Source: an uncultured Porphyromonas sp.
GTDB lineage: Bacteria; Bacteroidota; Bacteroidia; Bacteroidales; Porphyromonadaceae
Direction of reading: 5' to 3'
Assembly: GCA_905372565.1 (NCBI GenBank)
Contig: CAJPPK010000002.1
Coordinates: 62,001-126,000 of the forward strand
Length of the DNA: 64,000 nt
Shown here: positions 1 through 8,677 of the stretch, one piece after another
How the letters are laid out: each line of letters opens with the position of its first letter
Position numbering within the stretch: the first letter of the stretch is position 1
Notes under the pieces: generated by a model
Told to the model about the DNA's origin: nothing
Databases searched by the model: none
What the model saw: the letters and a program-made list of their open reading frames with translations, nothing else
Program-made: the position numbers and the translations under genes

Positions 1-585
1 CCTCTCGAGCAGAGTAAGCCTTGGGATACGAATGGTATTGATGGAGTACATCGCTTCCTACGTAAGTTCTGGGGGCTCTTCTATTCTTCAGAAGGTCTTC
101 GTGTGACAAATACTCCTGCTACGAAGGAAGAGCTTAAGAGCCTACATAAGCTCATTAAGAAGATCACGGCGGATATTGAGCAATTCTCCTTTAATACCTC
201 TGTAGCAGCCTTTATGATCTGCATCAATGAGCTTCAGGGATTCAAGACGTCTTCACGTGAGATTTTGCAGCCTCTGCTTATCCTGCTAGCACCCTTTGCT
301 CCTCATATATCAGAAGAGCTTTGGCATGCCTTAGGAGAAGAGTCTTCTGTCGTTATGGCTACCTGGCCAGAGTGCAATGAAGCCTATCTCGTCGAGGATC
401 GTGTCAAGTATCCTGTTAGCTTCAATGGTAAGACTCGCTTCACACTTGAGTTCCCGACTACGGCTACTCCTGCTGAAATTCAAGAAGCCGTACTGAACGC
501 AGAGGAAGCACAAAAGTGGCTTGAGGGTAAGACCCCTAAGAAGGTGATCGTCGTCCCTGGTCGTATCATCAATATAGTCCTATAG
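1..585 (+). CDS. leuS: Leucyl-tRNA synthetase, C-terminal part (truncated by window edge)
   Basis: Charges tRNA-Leu with leucine in the cytoplasm. The reading frame is open from base 1 to the TAG at 583-585, giving the last 194 residues of a protein normally over 900 long. It starts inside the anticodon-binding helical domain ([19 protein letters not shown] is typical of the class Ia LeuRS domain) and contains the [15 protein letters not shown] block shared by Leu/Val/Ile enzymes. It closes with the small C-terminal appendage rich in beta strands ([15 protein letters not shown]). An internal GTG at 103 is not the true start, because homologous sequence continues upstream of it. The YitT gene follows after 38 bases and may be co-transcribed. 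Confidence 0.95.
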   Translation, partial: PLEQSKPWDTNGIDGVHRFLRKFWGLFYSSEGLRVTNTPATKEELKSLHKLIKKITADIEQFSFNTSVAAFMICINELQGFKTSSREILQPLLILLAPFAPHISEELWHALGEESSVVMATWPECNEAYLVEDRVKYPVSFNGKTRFTLEFPTTATPAEIQEAVLNAEEAQKWLEGKTPKKVIVVPGRIINIVL

Positions 586-623
586 CTGATAGTACTAAAC
601 TCAATACATTCCTAACAACAGCC

Positions 624-1622
624 ATGGCACAGAAATTCAATCTTGTGACCTTCATCGGGCAGAAGTTTAAAGATCTCGGCGAAGAGCTTTCTAAGCAGGC
701 TCTCTCGAAGTACTTCTGGAAGGATCTGCTGATCGTATTTATTGGGATCATTCTCTATACGGTTGGCTTCAGCTTCCTAATCTATCCTCAGCGCGTCACT
801 ACGGGGGGATTGATGGGGATCTGTAACATCATTACCATCGTCACAGGGATTAAGGTCGACATCCCGTACAATATCATCAATATTAGTCTACTGGTCGTCG
901 CCTTTCTCTTCCTTGATAAGAACTTCTTCATCAAGACGCTCATTGGCATTGGCCTCTTGGCGATCGTGATTCCTCTGGCTACACGTACAGCTATCCCTGA
1001 CCCTCGAGTCGAAGAGCTATGGCACTTGATGGTATTGAAGGATCAGCCTCTCCTAGCGCTTATCTTAGGTTCGATGATGTGTGGGCTAGGCTTAGGGCTT
1101 GTGTTCTCTGTCAATGGGAGCTCGGGAGGTACGGATGTCATCGTCGCATTGATTAGTCGATACCGAAATATGTCTTTCGGTCGTATCTTCATCGCTGTCG
1201 ATGGTACCGTGGTTCTCTTCTCTTACTTCGCCAATGTCTACTTTGCCGACATCAAGATCGATGCGCTTGTGGCCTTCGATAAGCTAGTGATGTCTTTTAT
1301 CGAGGTAGTATTGCTTGCGATGACGATGGACTGGTACACGAGCGGGAACCGTCAATCGATGCAGTTCCTTATCTTCTCCTCCAAGCCTCAAGAGATCAAT
1401 GATGCGATCACTAAGCGTCTTCGCCGTGGCTGTACAATGCTCGAAGCAAAGGGGGGATATACTGGTCAGCCTCAGAAGGTGCTTCTTGTGGTCGTGCGTA
1501 AGCAGCAGTCGGTGGCTATATCTCGTATCATCGAGGAGATTGACCCCAAGGCATTCGTCTCCCAAGGAGCGGTCAAGGGAGTTTATGGAGAAGGCTTTGA
1601 CAGCTTAGCGAAGTTTAAATAA
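624..1622 (+). CDS. YitT family membrane protein with C-terminal DUF2179
   Basis: Integral inner-membrane protein of 332 residues, matching the usual YitT layout. A cytoplasmic N-terminus of about 35 residues is followed by five or six hydrophobic segments between about 35 and 235. One of these holds the family-typical YPQRVTTGGLMGI stretch, and another the GLVFSVNGSSGGTDVI stretch. A soluble alpha/beta tail (about 245-325, CTMLEAKGGYTGQPQKVL) corresponds to DUF2179. The molecular role of the family is not established; a transport or sensing function is only inferred from the membrane-plus-ligand-domain layout. It sits 38 bases after leuS and is closed by a strong hairpin. Confidence 0.9.
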   Translation: MAQKFNLVTFIGQKFKDLGEELSKQALSKYFWKDLLIVFIGIILYTVGFSFLIYPQRVTTGGLMGICNIITIVTGIKVDIPYNIINISLLVVAFLFLDKNFFIKTLIGIGLLAIVIPLATRTAIPDPRVEELWHLMVLKDQPLLALILGSMMCGLGLGLVFSVNGSSGGTDVIVALISRYRNMSFGRIFIAVDGTVVLFSYFANVYFADIKIDALVAFDKLVMSFIEVVLLAMTMDWYTSGNRQSMQFLIFSSKPQEINDAITKRLRRGCTMLEAKGGYTGQPQKVLLVVVRKQQSVAISRIIEEIDPKAFVSQGAVKGVYGEGFDSLAKFK

Positions 1623-1650
1623 CGCCTACTCCTCATACGTTCTCATCAAT

Positions 1651-1681
1651 AGGGGTATTCGGTAGCTCACCGAATACCCCT
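1651..1681 (+). terminator. Intrinsic terminator after leuS-YitT unit
   Basis: Perfect 13-bp stem AGGGGTATTCGGT / ACCGAATACCCCT with a 5-base loop (1664-1668), followed by a pyrimidine-rich run with TTTTT. It lies 28 bases after the YitT stop codon. Confidence 0.9.
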
Positions 1682-1718
1682 ATTCCTTTTTCGCTTTTCC
1701 TAGGTGCCAGTGGGAGAA

Positions 1719-1806
1719 GGCTTATCTTTCTAATGGGATAAGGTATACCTTTTCTGGGGCGTAGGTGTACCTTTTTGTTGGAAGAGCTATACCATTCTAA
1801 GCAGGA
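1719..1806. repeat. Intergenic 22-bp tandem array 1 (four units)
   Basis: Four degenerate units start at 1719, 1741, 1763 and 1785, exactly 22 bases apart. The best-conserved part is the first 11 bases, AGGTATACCTT in the second unit and AGGTGTACCTT in the third; AGGTATACCT is itself a palindrome. The second half of each unit diverges. The array lies between the YitT terminator and the pncB promoter, in a 317-base gap. Function unknown. Confidence 0.75.
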
Positions 1807-1865
1807 GGAGTGGATTAAAGGCTTCGATATCTTTGCCTTCTAGTCCGAGAGTCCTAGGTTTAGGT

Positions 1866-1873
1866 TATCTTTG
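1866..1873 (+). promoter_or_regulatory. Candidate -7 element for pncB operon
   Basis: TATCTTTG matches the Bacteroidetes -7 consensus TAnnTTTG. A second copy lies at 1828-1835. Neither has a clear TTTG at the -33 spacing. The start codon of pncB is about 65 bases downstream of the nearer copy. Confidence 0.5.
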
Positions 1874-1939
1874 CCCTAGAATGCTCTCTAGGTAGTTCAT
1901 AGTACAGGGAGCCTTCCTCACCTAAGTGATCAGCTGACA

Positions 1940-3130
1940 ATGACACCAATCATCCAGAGCGTCTTAGACACCGACCTCTATAAGTTTACGACGAGTTACG
2001 CTTATTCGAAGCTTTACCCTCGTGCCTACGGACAGTTTCGCTTTATAGACCGAGCCAAAACGATCTATCCTCAGGGCTTTGCTGAAGCTCTGAAGGACGA
2101 AATCAGAGCTATGGCAAACCTTGCCTTGACGAAGGATGAAGCACTCTTCCTCGCACGAGAGTTGCCTTACCTCCCTCCCACGTACATTGACTTCGTGCGA
2201 GGGTTCCGCTTTGATCCCGAGGAGGTACAGGTCAAGCAAGACGAAGAAGGACGCCTTTCGATCACAGCCGAAGGCCTTCTCTACCGCGTCACCCTATGGG
2301 AAACGCCCCTATTGGCTCTGATTAGCGAGCTTTACTTCCGCATGACGGGAGCCGAACCCGATATGTCCTATGCGGAAGAGACGATCATTCGAAAAGCGAA
2401 GCTACTACGTGAGCACGGGATTACCTTCTCGATGTTCGGTATGCGCCGACGCTTTAGCGCTCACTTAGAAGAGCGAGTGACGGAGCTACTAAAGGAGCAT
2501 TCGGGAGAGAACTTCTTCGGTACAAGCAATGTCTACTTTGCTTACAAGTACGGACTACGTGTCTCTGGGACACATCCGCACGAATGGATCCAGTTCCATG
2601 GTGCTATGTTTGGGTACAAGATGGCTAACTATATGGCAATGGAGGACTGGATCAATGTCTACGATGGTGACTTGGGGACGGTCCTTACCGATACCTATAC
2701 GACGGATGTCTTCATGAATAACTTCAGTAAGAAGCATGCTATGCTCTTCACGAGCCTGAGACATGACAGTGGAGACCCTCTACTCTTTACGGACAAGGTG
2801 ATCGCTCGCTACAAGGAGCTCCGTGTCGATCCGACGATTAAGTATATCATCTTCTCTGATAGCCTAGACCCTGAGCGGGCTATCGAGATAGCTAACTATT
2901 GTAAGGGACGTATCGGAGCAAGCTTCGGCATCGGTACTAACTTCTCCTGTGACGTGGGTAATGGCGTGCGTCCTATGAATATCGTGATGAAGCTATGGAA
3001 GTGTAAGATGACGGCGAAGGATCGTTGGCACCCCTGCGTCAAGCTCAGTGATGTGGATGGCAAGCATACGGGAGAGCCCGAAGAGATCGAGCTGGCTCAG
3101 CGCACACTGGGTTTGCCCGTCAATATCTAA
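1940..3130 (+). CDS. pncB: Nicotinate phosphoribosyltransferase
   Basis: Joins nicotinate and PRPP to form nicotinate mononucleotide, the entry step of the Preiss-Handler NAD salvage route. The 396 residues match the bacterial PncB length. The N-terminus has the conserved substrate-binding start (LDTDLYKFTTSYAYSKLYP). The central FHGAMFGYKMAN block holds the phosphorylatable histidine region. LRHDSGDP and FSDSLDPERA belong to the PRPP/phosphate-binding barrel, followed by FGIGTNFSCDVG. nadD, the adenylyltransferase that uses the product, begins 14 bases after its stop, so the two are almost certainly one transcript. Confidence 0.95.
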   Translation: MTPIIQSVLDTDLYKFTTSYAYSKLYPRAYGQFRFIDRAKTIYPQGFAEALKDEIRAMANLALTKDEALFLARELPYLPPTYIDFVRGFRFDPEEVQVKQDEEGRLSITAEGLLYRVTLWETPLLALISELYFRMTGAEPDMSYAEETIIRKAKLLREHGITFSMFGMRRRFSAHLEERVTELLKEHSGENFFGTSNVYFAYKYGLRVSGTHPHEWIQFHGAMFGYKMANYMAMEDWINVYDGDLGTVLTDTYTTDVFMNNFSKKHAMLFTSLRHDSGDPLLFTDKVIARYKELRVDPTIKYIIFSDSLDPERAIEIANYCKGRIGASFGIGTNFSCDVGNGVRPMNIVMKLWKCKMTAKDRWHPCVKLSDVDGKHTGEPEEIELAQRTLGLPVNI

Positions 3131-3144
3131 GCTCTCTAGCCTAC

Positions 3145-3765
3145 GTGACGAAGAGTAAATCGCCTCGGGAAGTTTGTCTCTATTTTGGATCCTTTAATCC
3201 ACTTCATCGAGCCCACCTGCAACTAGCCCGATACGCACTCGATCACTTGCCCTGCGACGAGGTTTGGCTGGTGCTTAGTCCGGTGAATCCATTGAAATTA
3301 CCTGCCTCTCAGCTCCCATTCTCCTTTCGTGCTGATTACATACGTAGTGCCATAGAGGGAGAGCCACGCTTGAGACTTGTGACGCTGGAGGCTATCTTAC
3401 CTCTTCCTCATTATACTGTTCGCACTCTCCAAGCGCTACGTTTACTTCACCCCAATACGACCTTCTCACTCTTTATCGGAAGTGATAATTTAGCCTTGCT
3501 GGAGCGTTGGTATGATTATCCACGGCTTATAGCCTCGACGTCGCTACATGTTTATCCTCGTCCAGGCTATGATGTCAGGGGTGAAGAGCTAGCAAGGTTA
3601 GGGGGGAGAATCATCTTTCACCCCGATGCTCCTCAGTCTACGCTCTCTGCTACAGAGCTGAGAGAGGCTGTGCTCACAGGTGTTGATCGAAGTGCTGATA
3701 CCGCTGTCCCTGAGCAATGGGAAGAGCTGTGTGAACAGATTACCCAATTACAAACGAAGAACTAG
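3145..3765 (+). CDS. nadD: Nicotinate-mononucleotide adenylyltransferase
   Basis: Adenylates NaMN to NaAD in NAD synthesis. Nucleotidyltransferase-fold protein of 206 residues with the family signature GSFNPLHRAHLQLA near residues 15-28 and the C-terminal LSATELREAV motif that corresponds to the ISSTxIR phosphate-binding motif. The start codon is GTG at 3145, the only plausible start that keeps the nucleotide-binding strand (REVCLYFGSFNP) and does not overlap pncB. It lies between pncB, the previous pathway step, and aguA, with a 15-base gap to the latter. Confidence 0.93.
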   Translation: MTKSKSPREVCLYFGSFNPLHRAHLQLARYALDHLPCDEVWLVLSPVNPLKLPASQLPFSFRADYIRSAIEGEPRLRLVTLEAILPLPHYTVRTLQALRLLHPNTTFSLFIGSDNLALLERWYDYPRLIASTSLHVYPRPGYDVRGEELARLGGRIIFHPDAPQSTLSATELREAVLTGVDRSADTAVPEQWEELCEQITQLQTKN

Positions 3766-3780
3766 AAGAATTAAGTAATA

Positions 3781-4860
3781 ATGACTATGACTCCAGAAGT
3801 CACTTTGATACCTGAGTGGGCAGAGCAAGACCTCATTCTCCTCTCTTGGCCTGATGCTGAGATGGACTGGGCTGCTCGCTTGCCTGAGATTGAGGCGTGC
3901 TATCGTGGTATCGCCGAAGCGATCCTCGAGTGGGAGGATCTATTGATCCTAACGAAGGATACAGAGCGTATCCGACAATTACTCGGCAGTAAGACGTATA
4001 AGCACAAGCTCTTCATCCAAGAGATGGATTGTAATGATACTTGGTGTCGTGACTATGCGCCACTCTCACTCCAGCTGAAAGAAGAAGATGGTACCGATCG
4101 TAAGCTGATCGTAGACTTTACCTTCAATGGATGGGGGATGAAGTTTGCTGCAGACCGGGACAATATCGTCACAAGAGCGCTATACCTTGCACGTGCTTTC
4201 TCTCATGATGTCGCTTATGTCAATGCGCTCTCCCTCGTCTTTGAGGGTGGGGGAATCGAGTCTGATGGAGCAGGTACGCTCCTGACGACAGAGAGTGTCC
4301 TTGTCGAGCCTAACCGTAATGCAGGTATCGATGATAGCGTTCTACGTGAGCATCTGATGGAGATCCTCGGAGGAAAGCGTCTGCTAGCTCTTGAAAATGG
4401 AGAGCTCGAGGGGGATGATACCGATGGCCACATCGATACGCTGGCTCGCTTCCTCTCTCCCGAGACTATTGCTTACGTAGGCTGTGAGGATACCCATGAT
4501 GATCATTACCATCCTCTTCGCCGTATGCGTGAGGAGCTGGAGGCTTACCGCACCTTAGAGGGTGAGCCTTATAAGCTCGTGGAGCTTCCTTTGCCTCCTG
4601 CTATTTACGACGAAGAGGGACAGCGCCTCCCTGCCACCTATGCTAATTTCCTCTTCGTCAATGGTGCCCTCCTCGTCCCAACCTATGATGTGCCTACCGA
4701 CGAAGTTGCCTTAGAGCGTCTTCGCCAGGCATTACCTAATCATGCGGTCGTTGGTGTCGATAGTCGTGCGTTGATTTACCAGCATGGTAGCCTACACTGT
4801 GCTACGATGCAGTTCCCCCGAGGTTTTGTCAATAAGAATAAGTGGAGTGATGATGAATAA
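3781..4860 (+). CDS. aguA: Agmatine deiminase
   Basis: Hydrolyses agmatine to N-carbamoylputrescine and ammonia. The 359-residue protein of the guanidino-modifying (PAD_porph) fold shows the expected active-site blocks: DCNDTWCRDYAPL near 80-92, FEGGGIESDGAG near 155, GDDTDGHIDTLARF near 215, and the nucleophile-bearing SLHCATMQFPRG near the C-terminus (Cys340). It has no signal peptide or added C-terminal domain, which separates it from the secreted peptidylarginine deiminase of Porphyromonas gingivalis. It overlaps the start of aguB, which encodes the next step. Confidence 0.92.
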   Translation: MTMTPEVTLIPEWAEQDLILLSWPDAEMDWAARLPEIEACYRGIAEAILEWEDLLILTKDTERIRQLLGSKTYKHKLFIQEMDCNDTWCRDYAPLSLQLKEEDGTDRKLIVDFTFNGWGMKFAADRDNIVTRALYLARAFSHDVAYVNALSLVFEGGGIESDGAGTLLTTESVLVEPNRNAGIDDSVLREHLMEILGGKRLLALENGELEGDDTDGHIDTLARFLSPETIAYVGCEDTHDDHYHPLRRMREELEAYRTLEGEPYKLVELPLPPAIYDEEGQRLPATYANFLFVNGALLVPTYDVPTDEVALERLRQALPNHAVVGVDSRALIYQHGSLHCATMQFPRGFVNKNKWSDDE

Positions 4861-5740
4861 GCGTATCCTTCGTGTTGGGCTTATACAGCAAGCCAACACT
4901 GCAGATCATACCGATAACAAGGCTCGCCTAAAGGTTGCGATCCGTAAAGCTGCGGCACAAGGCGCAGAGCTGATCGTCCTTCAAGAGCTACATAATGGTC
5001 TTTACTTCTGCCAGACCGAGGATGTCCAGATCTTCGATCAAGCCGAGCCTATCCCAGGGCCAAGTACAGAGGAGTTCGGAGCTCTAGCTAAGGAGCTAGG
5101 AATCGTCCTCGTTCTCTCCCTCTTCGAGCGTCGTACAGCTGGGCTGTATCATAACACCTCTGTCGTTCTAGAGAAGGATGGTACGATCGCAGGTAAGTAT
5201 CGCAAGATGCATATCCCTGATGATCCCGCTTATTACGAGAAGTTCTACTTCACTCCGGGTGACCTTGGCTTCGAGCCCATCGAGACATCGGTTGGGACAT
5301 TAGGTGTGCTCGTCTGCTGGGACCAATGGTATCCAGAGGCTGCACGTATGATGGCGCTGGCTGGAGCCGAAGTCCTCATCTATCCGACGGCTATCGGTTT
5401 CGAAAGCAGTGATGAACCAAGTGAGCAGCAACGCCAGAGTGATGCTTGGCAGCTGGTACAGCGTGGTCATGCTGTGGCTAACGGCTTGCCCGTCGTGACG
5501 GTCAATCGTGTAGGCTATGAAGAGGATCCTTCAGGACAGACGAATGGTATTCGTTTCTGGGGAAGGAGCTTCGTCGCTGGCCCTCAAGGTGAGCTTCTGA
5601 CTGAGTTTGGGCAGGAGGAAGAGGTGCGAGTCATCGAGGTCAATCTCACACGAAGCGAATCGGTGCGTCGCTGGTGGCCCTTCTTGCGAGACCGACGCAT
5701 TGACTTCTTTGGTGACCTTACTAAGCGCTATCGTAAGTAG
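4850..5740 (+). CDS. aguB: N-carbamoylputrescine amidase
   Basis: Nitrilase-superfamily enzyme that converts N-carbamoylputrescine to putrescine, CO2 and ammonia. The catalytic triad is visible: Glu in VLQELHNGLYF, Lys in YRKMHIPDD and Cys in LVCWDQWYPEAA. I place the start at one of two adjacent ATGs (4850 or 4853) that overlap the aguA stop. The frame stays open upstream to 4784, but that extension lies inside aguA and is not conserved-looking. The length of about 296 residues is normal. Overlap with aguA implies translational coupling. Confidence 0.93.
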   Translation: MMNKRILRVGLIQQANTADHTDNKARLKVAIRKAAAQGAELIVLQELHNGLYFCQTEDVQIFDQAEPIPGPSTEEFGALAKELGIVLVLSLFERRTAGLYHNTSVVLEKDGTIAGKYRKMHIPDDPAYYEKFYFTPGDLGFEPIETSVGTLGVLVCWDQWYPEAARMMALAGAEVLIYPTAIGFESSDEPSEQQRQSDAWQLVQRGHAVANGLPVVTVNRVGYEEDPSGQTNGIRFWGRSFVAGPQGELLTEFGQEEEVRVIEVNLTRSESVRRWWPFLRDRRIDFFGDLTKRYRK

Positions 5741-5770
5741 CCCCCTATCTTTCATCCTCTTGTATGATAC

Positions 5771-5806
5771 TTCGCCCCGCCTTAGGCTAGTCCTCAGGCG
5801 GGGCGA
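5771..5806. terminator. Terminator between convergent aguB and M16 peptidase genes
   Basis: Stem TTCGCCCCGCCT / AGGCGGGGCGAA with a 12-base loop. It is GC-rich and lies between two convergent genes, so it may serve both strands. A T-run is weak on both sides. Confidence 0.7.
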
Positions 5807-5847
5807 ATGCTATCTCTAGGAAGAGGCTTAGTCGAACTCTCCTTGTG

Positions 5848-7083
5848 CTAACGATAGATCAAGGTATGTAGACGCTCTGGGCAAAAGAGCGCTTGCGCTA
5901 CCTGCTGAAGATCCCGAGGTGTGAGTTTGGCAAGGCGTTCGAGTAGGCTTTCATTGGTTTCGTAGGTGTTCCTGTGCAGGAAGCTCTTACCTAGGGAGAG
6001 GAACTGCTGTTCCTTGTTCTCCGAAGCTACGAGGAGCTGTCCTCGAAGCTGATGAATAGCCTTGTCGAACGCCTGCTGATCCATCGGATGATTGGCGACT
6101 TCTCTGAGAATATCAAGTACGAGATCAAGAGCTTGCTTTTCCTTTTCAGCAGAGGAGCCAAAGTAGATCGAGAAGATCCCCGTACTTGTATAGGGTGTAT
6201 AGTTGGCCTCTACCTGATAGACCAGCCCCGCTTCTTCTCTTAGACGAAGGTTTAACAGGCTATTCATAGCGATGCCTCCGAGGATATTGGTCAGTAGACT
6301 TAGGGCAAAACGCTCGGGAGCATCTCGATGAAAGGCTTCGCATCCGATGAGGACGTGACTCTGTGCGTTCTCCTGACGTCGGACTTGTCTCTTCCCGACT
6401 AAAGCTAAAGGCTGCGCTAAGCTAAGAGGAAGTTCGGGAGCTCGTGGATCCTGTGGGCTTGGAAAGACTTGCTCCACAGAACTAATGAGCTCCTCCATCG
6501 TGAGCGATCCTTGGACGAAGAGCACCATACGCTCAGGCTTGTAATACCGACGGAAGAACTCCTGCTGATGCCGAGATTTGATCCTCCGTACAGAGCCCTC
6601 TGTGCCCAGGATCGCATGCCCTAGCGGAGAGCCTCGAAAGACTTGATCCTCAAACTCGTCAAAGATGAGCTCTGCAGGGCTATCCTCGTAGGAATAGATC
6701 TCCTCAATGATGACCTCTTGTTCCTTAAGCCACTCGTTTTCGGGGAAGATGCTTTTGCTTACCAAGTCAAGTAGTAGCTCGAGTGCATCCGGAGCGTAAG
6801 CACTTGGCGTGATGGCATAGAGTGTCGTATCCTCCTTCGTCGTGAATGCGTTCAGCTCACCCCCGACGGCTTCGACCTGCTGGATGATCTCTGAGGCTGA
6901 TCGGGTACTCGTTCCCTTGAAGAGCATATGCTCTATGCTGTGGGCTAGACCATGGTAGAGCCGAGGTTCGTCTTGGCTTCCTGTGAGGATACCTATACCC
7001 AGATAGCTGACTTGTGCAGTCGGCTGAGGAACTAGTACGATACGTATACCCGAGGGATGTGTATGAGTCTGCAGAGTAATCAT
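5848..7083 (-). CDS. M16 family zinc metallopeptidase
   Basis: Processing-peptidase-like (pitrilysin/insulinase family) protein of 411 residues. The inverted zinc motif HxxEH is present at about 48-52 (GLAHSIEHMLFKGT), and the third ligand region follows about 75 residues later (EVIIEEIYSYEDSP). The glycine-rich hinge and C-terminal M16 domain (RKQ-type QSHVLIG, then AGLVYQVEANYTPY) are intact, so it is a full two-domain half like the mitochondrial beta-MPP. I use the ATG at 7083 and not an upstream one at 7113, because a TACCTTTG promoter element on the minus strand covers 7111-7118 and would place transcription start between them. Substrate unknown; it may act on peptides in the cytoplasm, since no signal peptide is seen. 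Confidence 0.9.
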   Translation of the reverse strand: MITLQTHTHPSGIRIVLVPQPTAQVSYLGIGILTGSQDEPRLYHGLAHSIEHMLFKGTSTRSASEIIQQVEAVGGELNAFTTKEDTTLYAITPSAYAPDALELLLDLVSKSIFPENEWLKEQEVIIEEIYSYEDSPAELIFDEFEDQVFRGSPLGHAILGTEGSVRRIKSRHQQEFFRRYYKPERMVLFVQGSLTMEELISSVEQVFPSPQDPRAPELPLSLAQPLALVGKRQVRRQENAQSHVLIGCEAFHRDAPERFALSLLTNILGGIAMNSLLNLRLREEAGLVYQVEANYTPYTSTGIFSIYFGSSAEKEKQALDLVLDILREVANHPMDQQAFDKAIHQLRGQLLVASENKEQQFLSLGKSFLHRNTYETNESLLERLAKLTPRDLQQVAQALFCPERLHTLIYR

Positions 7084-7110
7084 AGGGAGAGCTGATGTTG
7101 ATCGTCTCTG

Positions 7111-7118
7111 CAAAGGTA
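7111..7118 (-). promoter_or_regulatory. Candidate -7 element for M16 peptidase
   Basis: CAAAGGTA on the plus strand reads TACCTTTG on the minus strand, matching TAnnTTTG. It sits 28 bases upstream of the ATG at 7083 and decides the choice of start. Confidence 0.55.
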
Positions 7119-7298
7119 CGCCGTCTTCTCTGATCCTCGGCTAACGTGAGGGACGATGCTAAGCTGACTAGCTGCCTTAGACCTAGCATAGCTTGGCATC
7201 CCTCCAGCTGAAGACTAGGCTTCGTGAGACCTAATCTGAGGGTTAGCTCCTGGGAGTATGGGTAGGGCAGTTTAGGAGATCGGTCAATCAAAAAATGA

Positions 7299-7386
7299 AG
7301 GTATGCCTTTACTACGACAAAGGTATACCTTGGGGTGAGTGAAGGTATAGCCTTGCTCTGTGAGAGACATAGCTTATCAAGTAGGG
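7299..7386. repeat. Intergenic 22-bp tandem array 2 (four units)
   Basis: Units start at 7299, 7321, 7343 and 7365, exactly 22 bases apart. The first three begin AGGTATGCCTT, AGGTATACCTT and AGGTATAGCCTT; the fourth is weaker (AGACATAGCTT). It lies in the 595-base gap between the divergently transcribed M16 peptidase and threonine dehydrogenase genes. Confidence 0.78.
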
Positions 7387-7678
7387 GGGTAAGATGAAGG
7401 TGAGATAGACAGCCGGCCTTTCTATGATTTTAAAGGAAGTATTTGGTAGCTAGAATGGCCGATATAGAGGGTTAGATGCTAGCCTAGCTGATTGTGTCCA
7501 AGGAGGTTGCTAGGGCTAGGCTGGGGCTTTCTTGGAGCAAGAGAGAGAATAGCATATATTTACTGCATAGTTAAGGGCATTTGTACGCACTTCTTAGGTT
7601 TTCCTCGCACCTGCAGCGTCGCTAAACTACCCTGCTCGGCGTGGCATATCGCACGACAAAACTATCTTTAACAGAGGT
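7387..7678. other. Non-coding upstream region of tdh
   Basis: No plausible gene. It contains an imperfect inverted repeat (CGGCCTTTCTA at 7414-7424 and TAGAATGGCCG at 7451-7461, one mismatch) and a run of CTAG-containing words near 7470-7525. A -7-like TATCTTTA at 7663-7670 lies directly before the tdh start and would give an almost leaderless message. Confidence 0.5.
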
Positions 7679-8623
7679 ATGAAAAACATCCTGATTATCG
7701 GCTCTACGGGGCAGATAGGTACGGAGCTAGCACTGACACTCCGTAAGCACTATCCCACCGTCGTAGCTGGTTACATTCCTGCCGCCCCACCTAAAGGGGA
7801 GCTCCTAGAGACGGGCCCCTCGGCGGTAGTTGACATCACTAATCCTCAGCAGATCGCTGAGGTCGTCCGTCAGTATAGGATCGACACGATCTACAATCTC
7901 GCTGCACTCCTCAGCGCTGTAGCAGAGGCCAAGCCACAGCTCGCCTGGCAGATCGGTGTCGGTGGTCTCTTCAATGTCCTAGAAGTAGCTAGAGAGGAAG
8001 GCTGTGCCGTCTTTACGCCCAGCTCCATCGGCTCTTTTGGACCAGAGACTCCACATGACCAGACTCCACAAGACACGATCCAGCGCCCTAAGACGATGTA
8101 TGGCGTGACGAAGGTCTCAGGAGAGCTCCTCAGCGACTACTATCACAAGCGATTTGGGGTAGATACGCGCTCTGTACGCTTCCCTGGTTTGATCTCGAAT
8201 GTGGCACCTCCAGGAGGTGGTACTACGGACTATGCGGTAGATATCTACTATGCTGCCGTTCGTGAAGGACGTTTCTCATGCCCTCTCCGCCCAGGGACTT
8301 ACATGGATATGATGTACATGCCTGATGCTCTACGTGCTTGCATGGAACTGATGGAGGCTGACCCTGCTCGCCTGATACATCGCAATTCCTTTAATGTGAC
8401 CTCGATGAGCTTTGACCCAGAGGGTATAGCAGCTTCTATCCGTGAGGTGATCCCTAACTTCCAGATGACTTACGATCTCGATCCACTGCGTCAGGGTATC
8501 GCCGACTCTTGGCCTAATTCGCTAGATGATAGCTGTGCTCGTAGCGAGTGGGACTGGAAGCCTGAGTATGACTTACCTGCTATGACTCGGGATATGATCG
8601 AGACCATCCGTCGCAAAGGGTAG
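7679..8623 (+). CDS. tdh: L-threonine 3-dehydrogenase, SDR (GalE-like) type
   Basis: Oxidises L-threonine to 2-amino-3-ketobutyrate with NAD+. Extended short-chain dehydrogenase of 314 residues with the Rossmann GxxGxxG at 8-14 (IIGSTGQIG), the catalytic Tyr141-x3-Lys145 (TMYGVTK) and the serine-bearing TPSSIGSFGPETP block. It resembles the SDR-type threonine dehydrogenases of Flavobacterium and not the zinc-dependent MDR enzyme of E. coli. The specific assignment rests on the next gene, kbl, which consumes the product. Without that neighbour it would only be called an NAD-dependent epimerase/dehydratase. Confidence 0.87.
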   Translation: MKNILIIGSTGQIGTELALTLRKHYPTVVAGYIPAAPPKGELLETGPSAVVDITNPQQIAEVVRQYRIDTIYNLAALLSAVAEAKPQLAWQIGVGGLFNVLEVAREEGCAVFTPSSIGSFGPETPHDQTPQDTIQRPKTMYGVTKVSGELLSDYYHKRFGVDTRSVRFPGLISNVAPPGGGTTDYAVDIYYAAVREGRFSCPLRPGTYMDMMYMPDALRACMELMEADPARLIHRNSFNVTSMSFDPEGIAASIREVIPNFQMTYDLDPLRQGIADSWPNSLDDSCARSEWDWKPEYDLPAMTRDMIETIRRKG

Positions 8624-8677
8624 GGTAATTAATCAAGCATACATGAACTAACTGATACATTAAGACGAACGAAAAGT

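Noticed and set aside
3781..4860. Peptidylarginine deiminase (virulence factor) instead of agmatine deiminase
   Set aside because: No signal peptide or C-terminal sorting domain, length 359 is that of agmatine deiminase, and the carbamoylputrescine amidase gene overlaps it.
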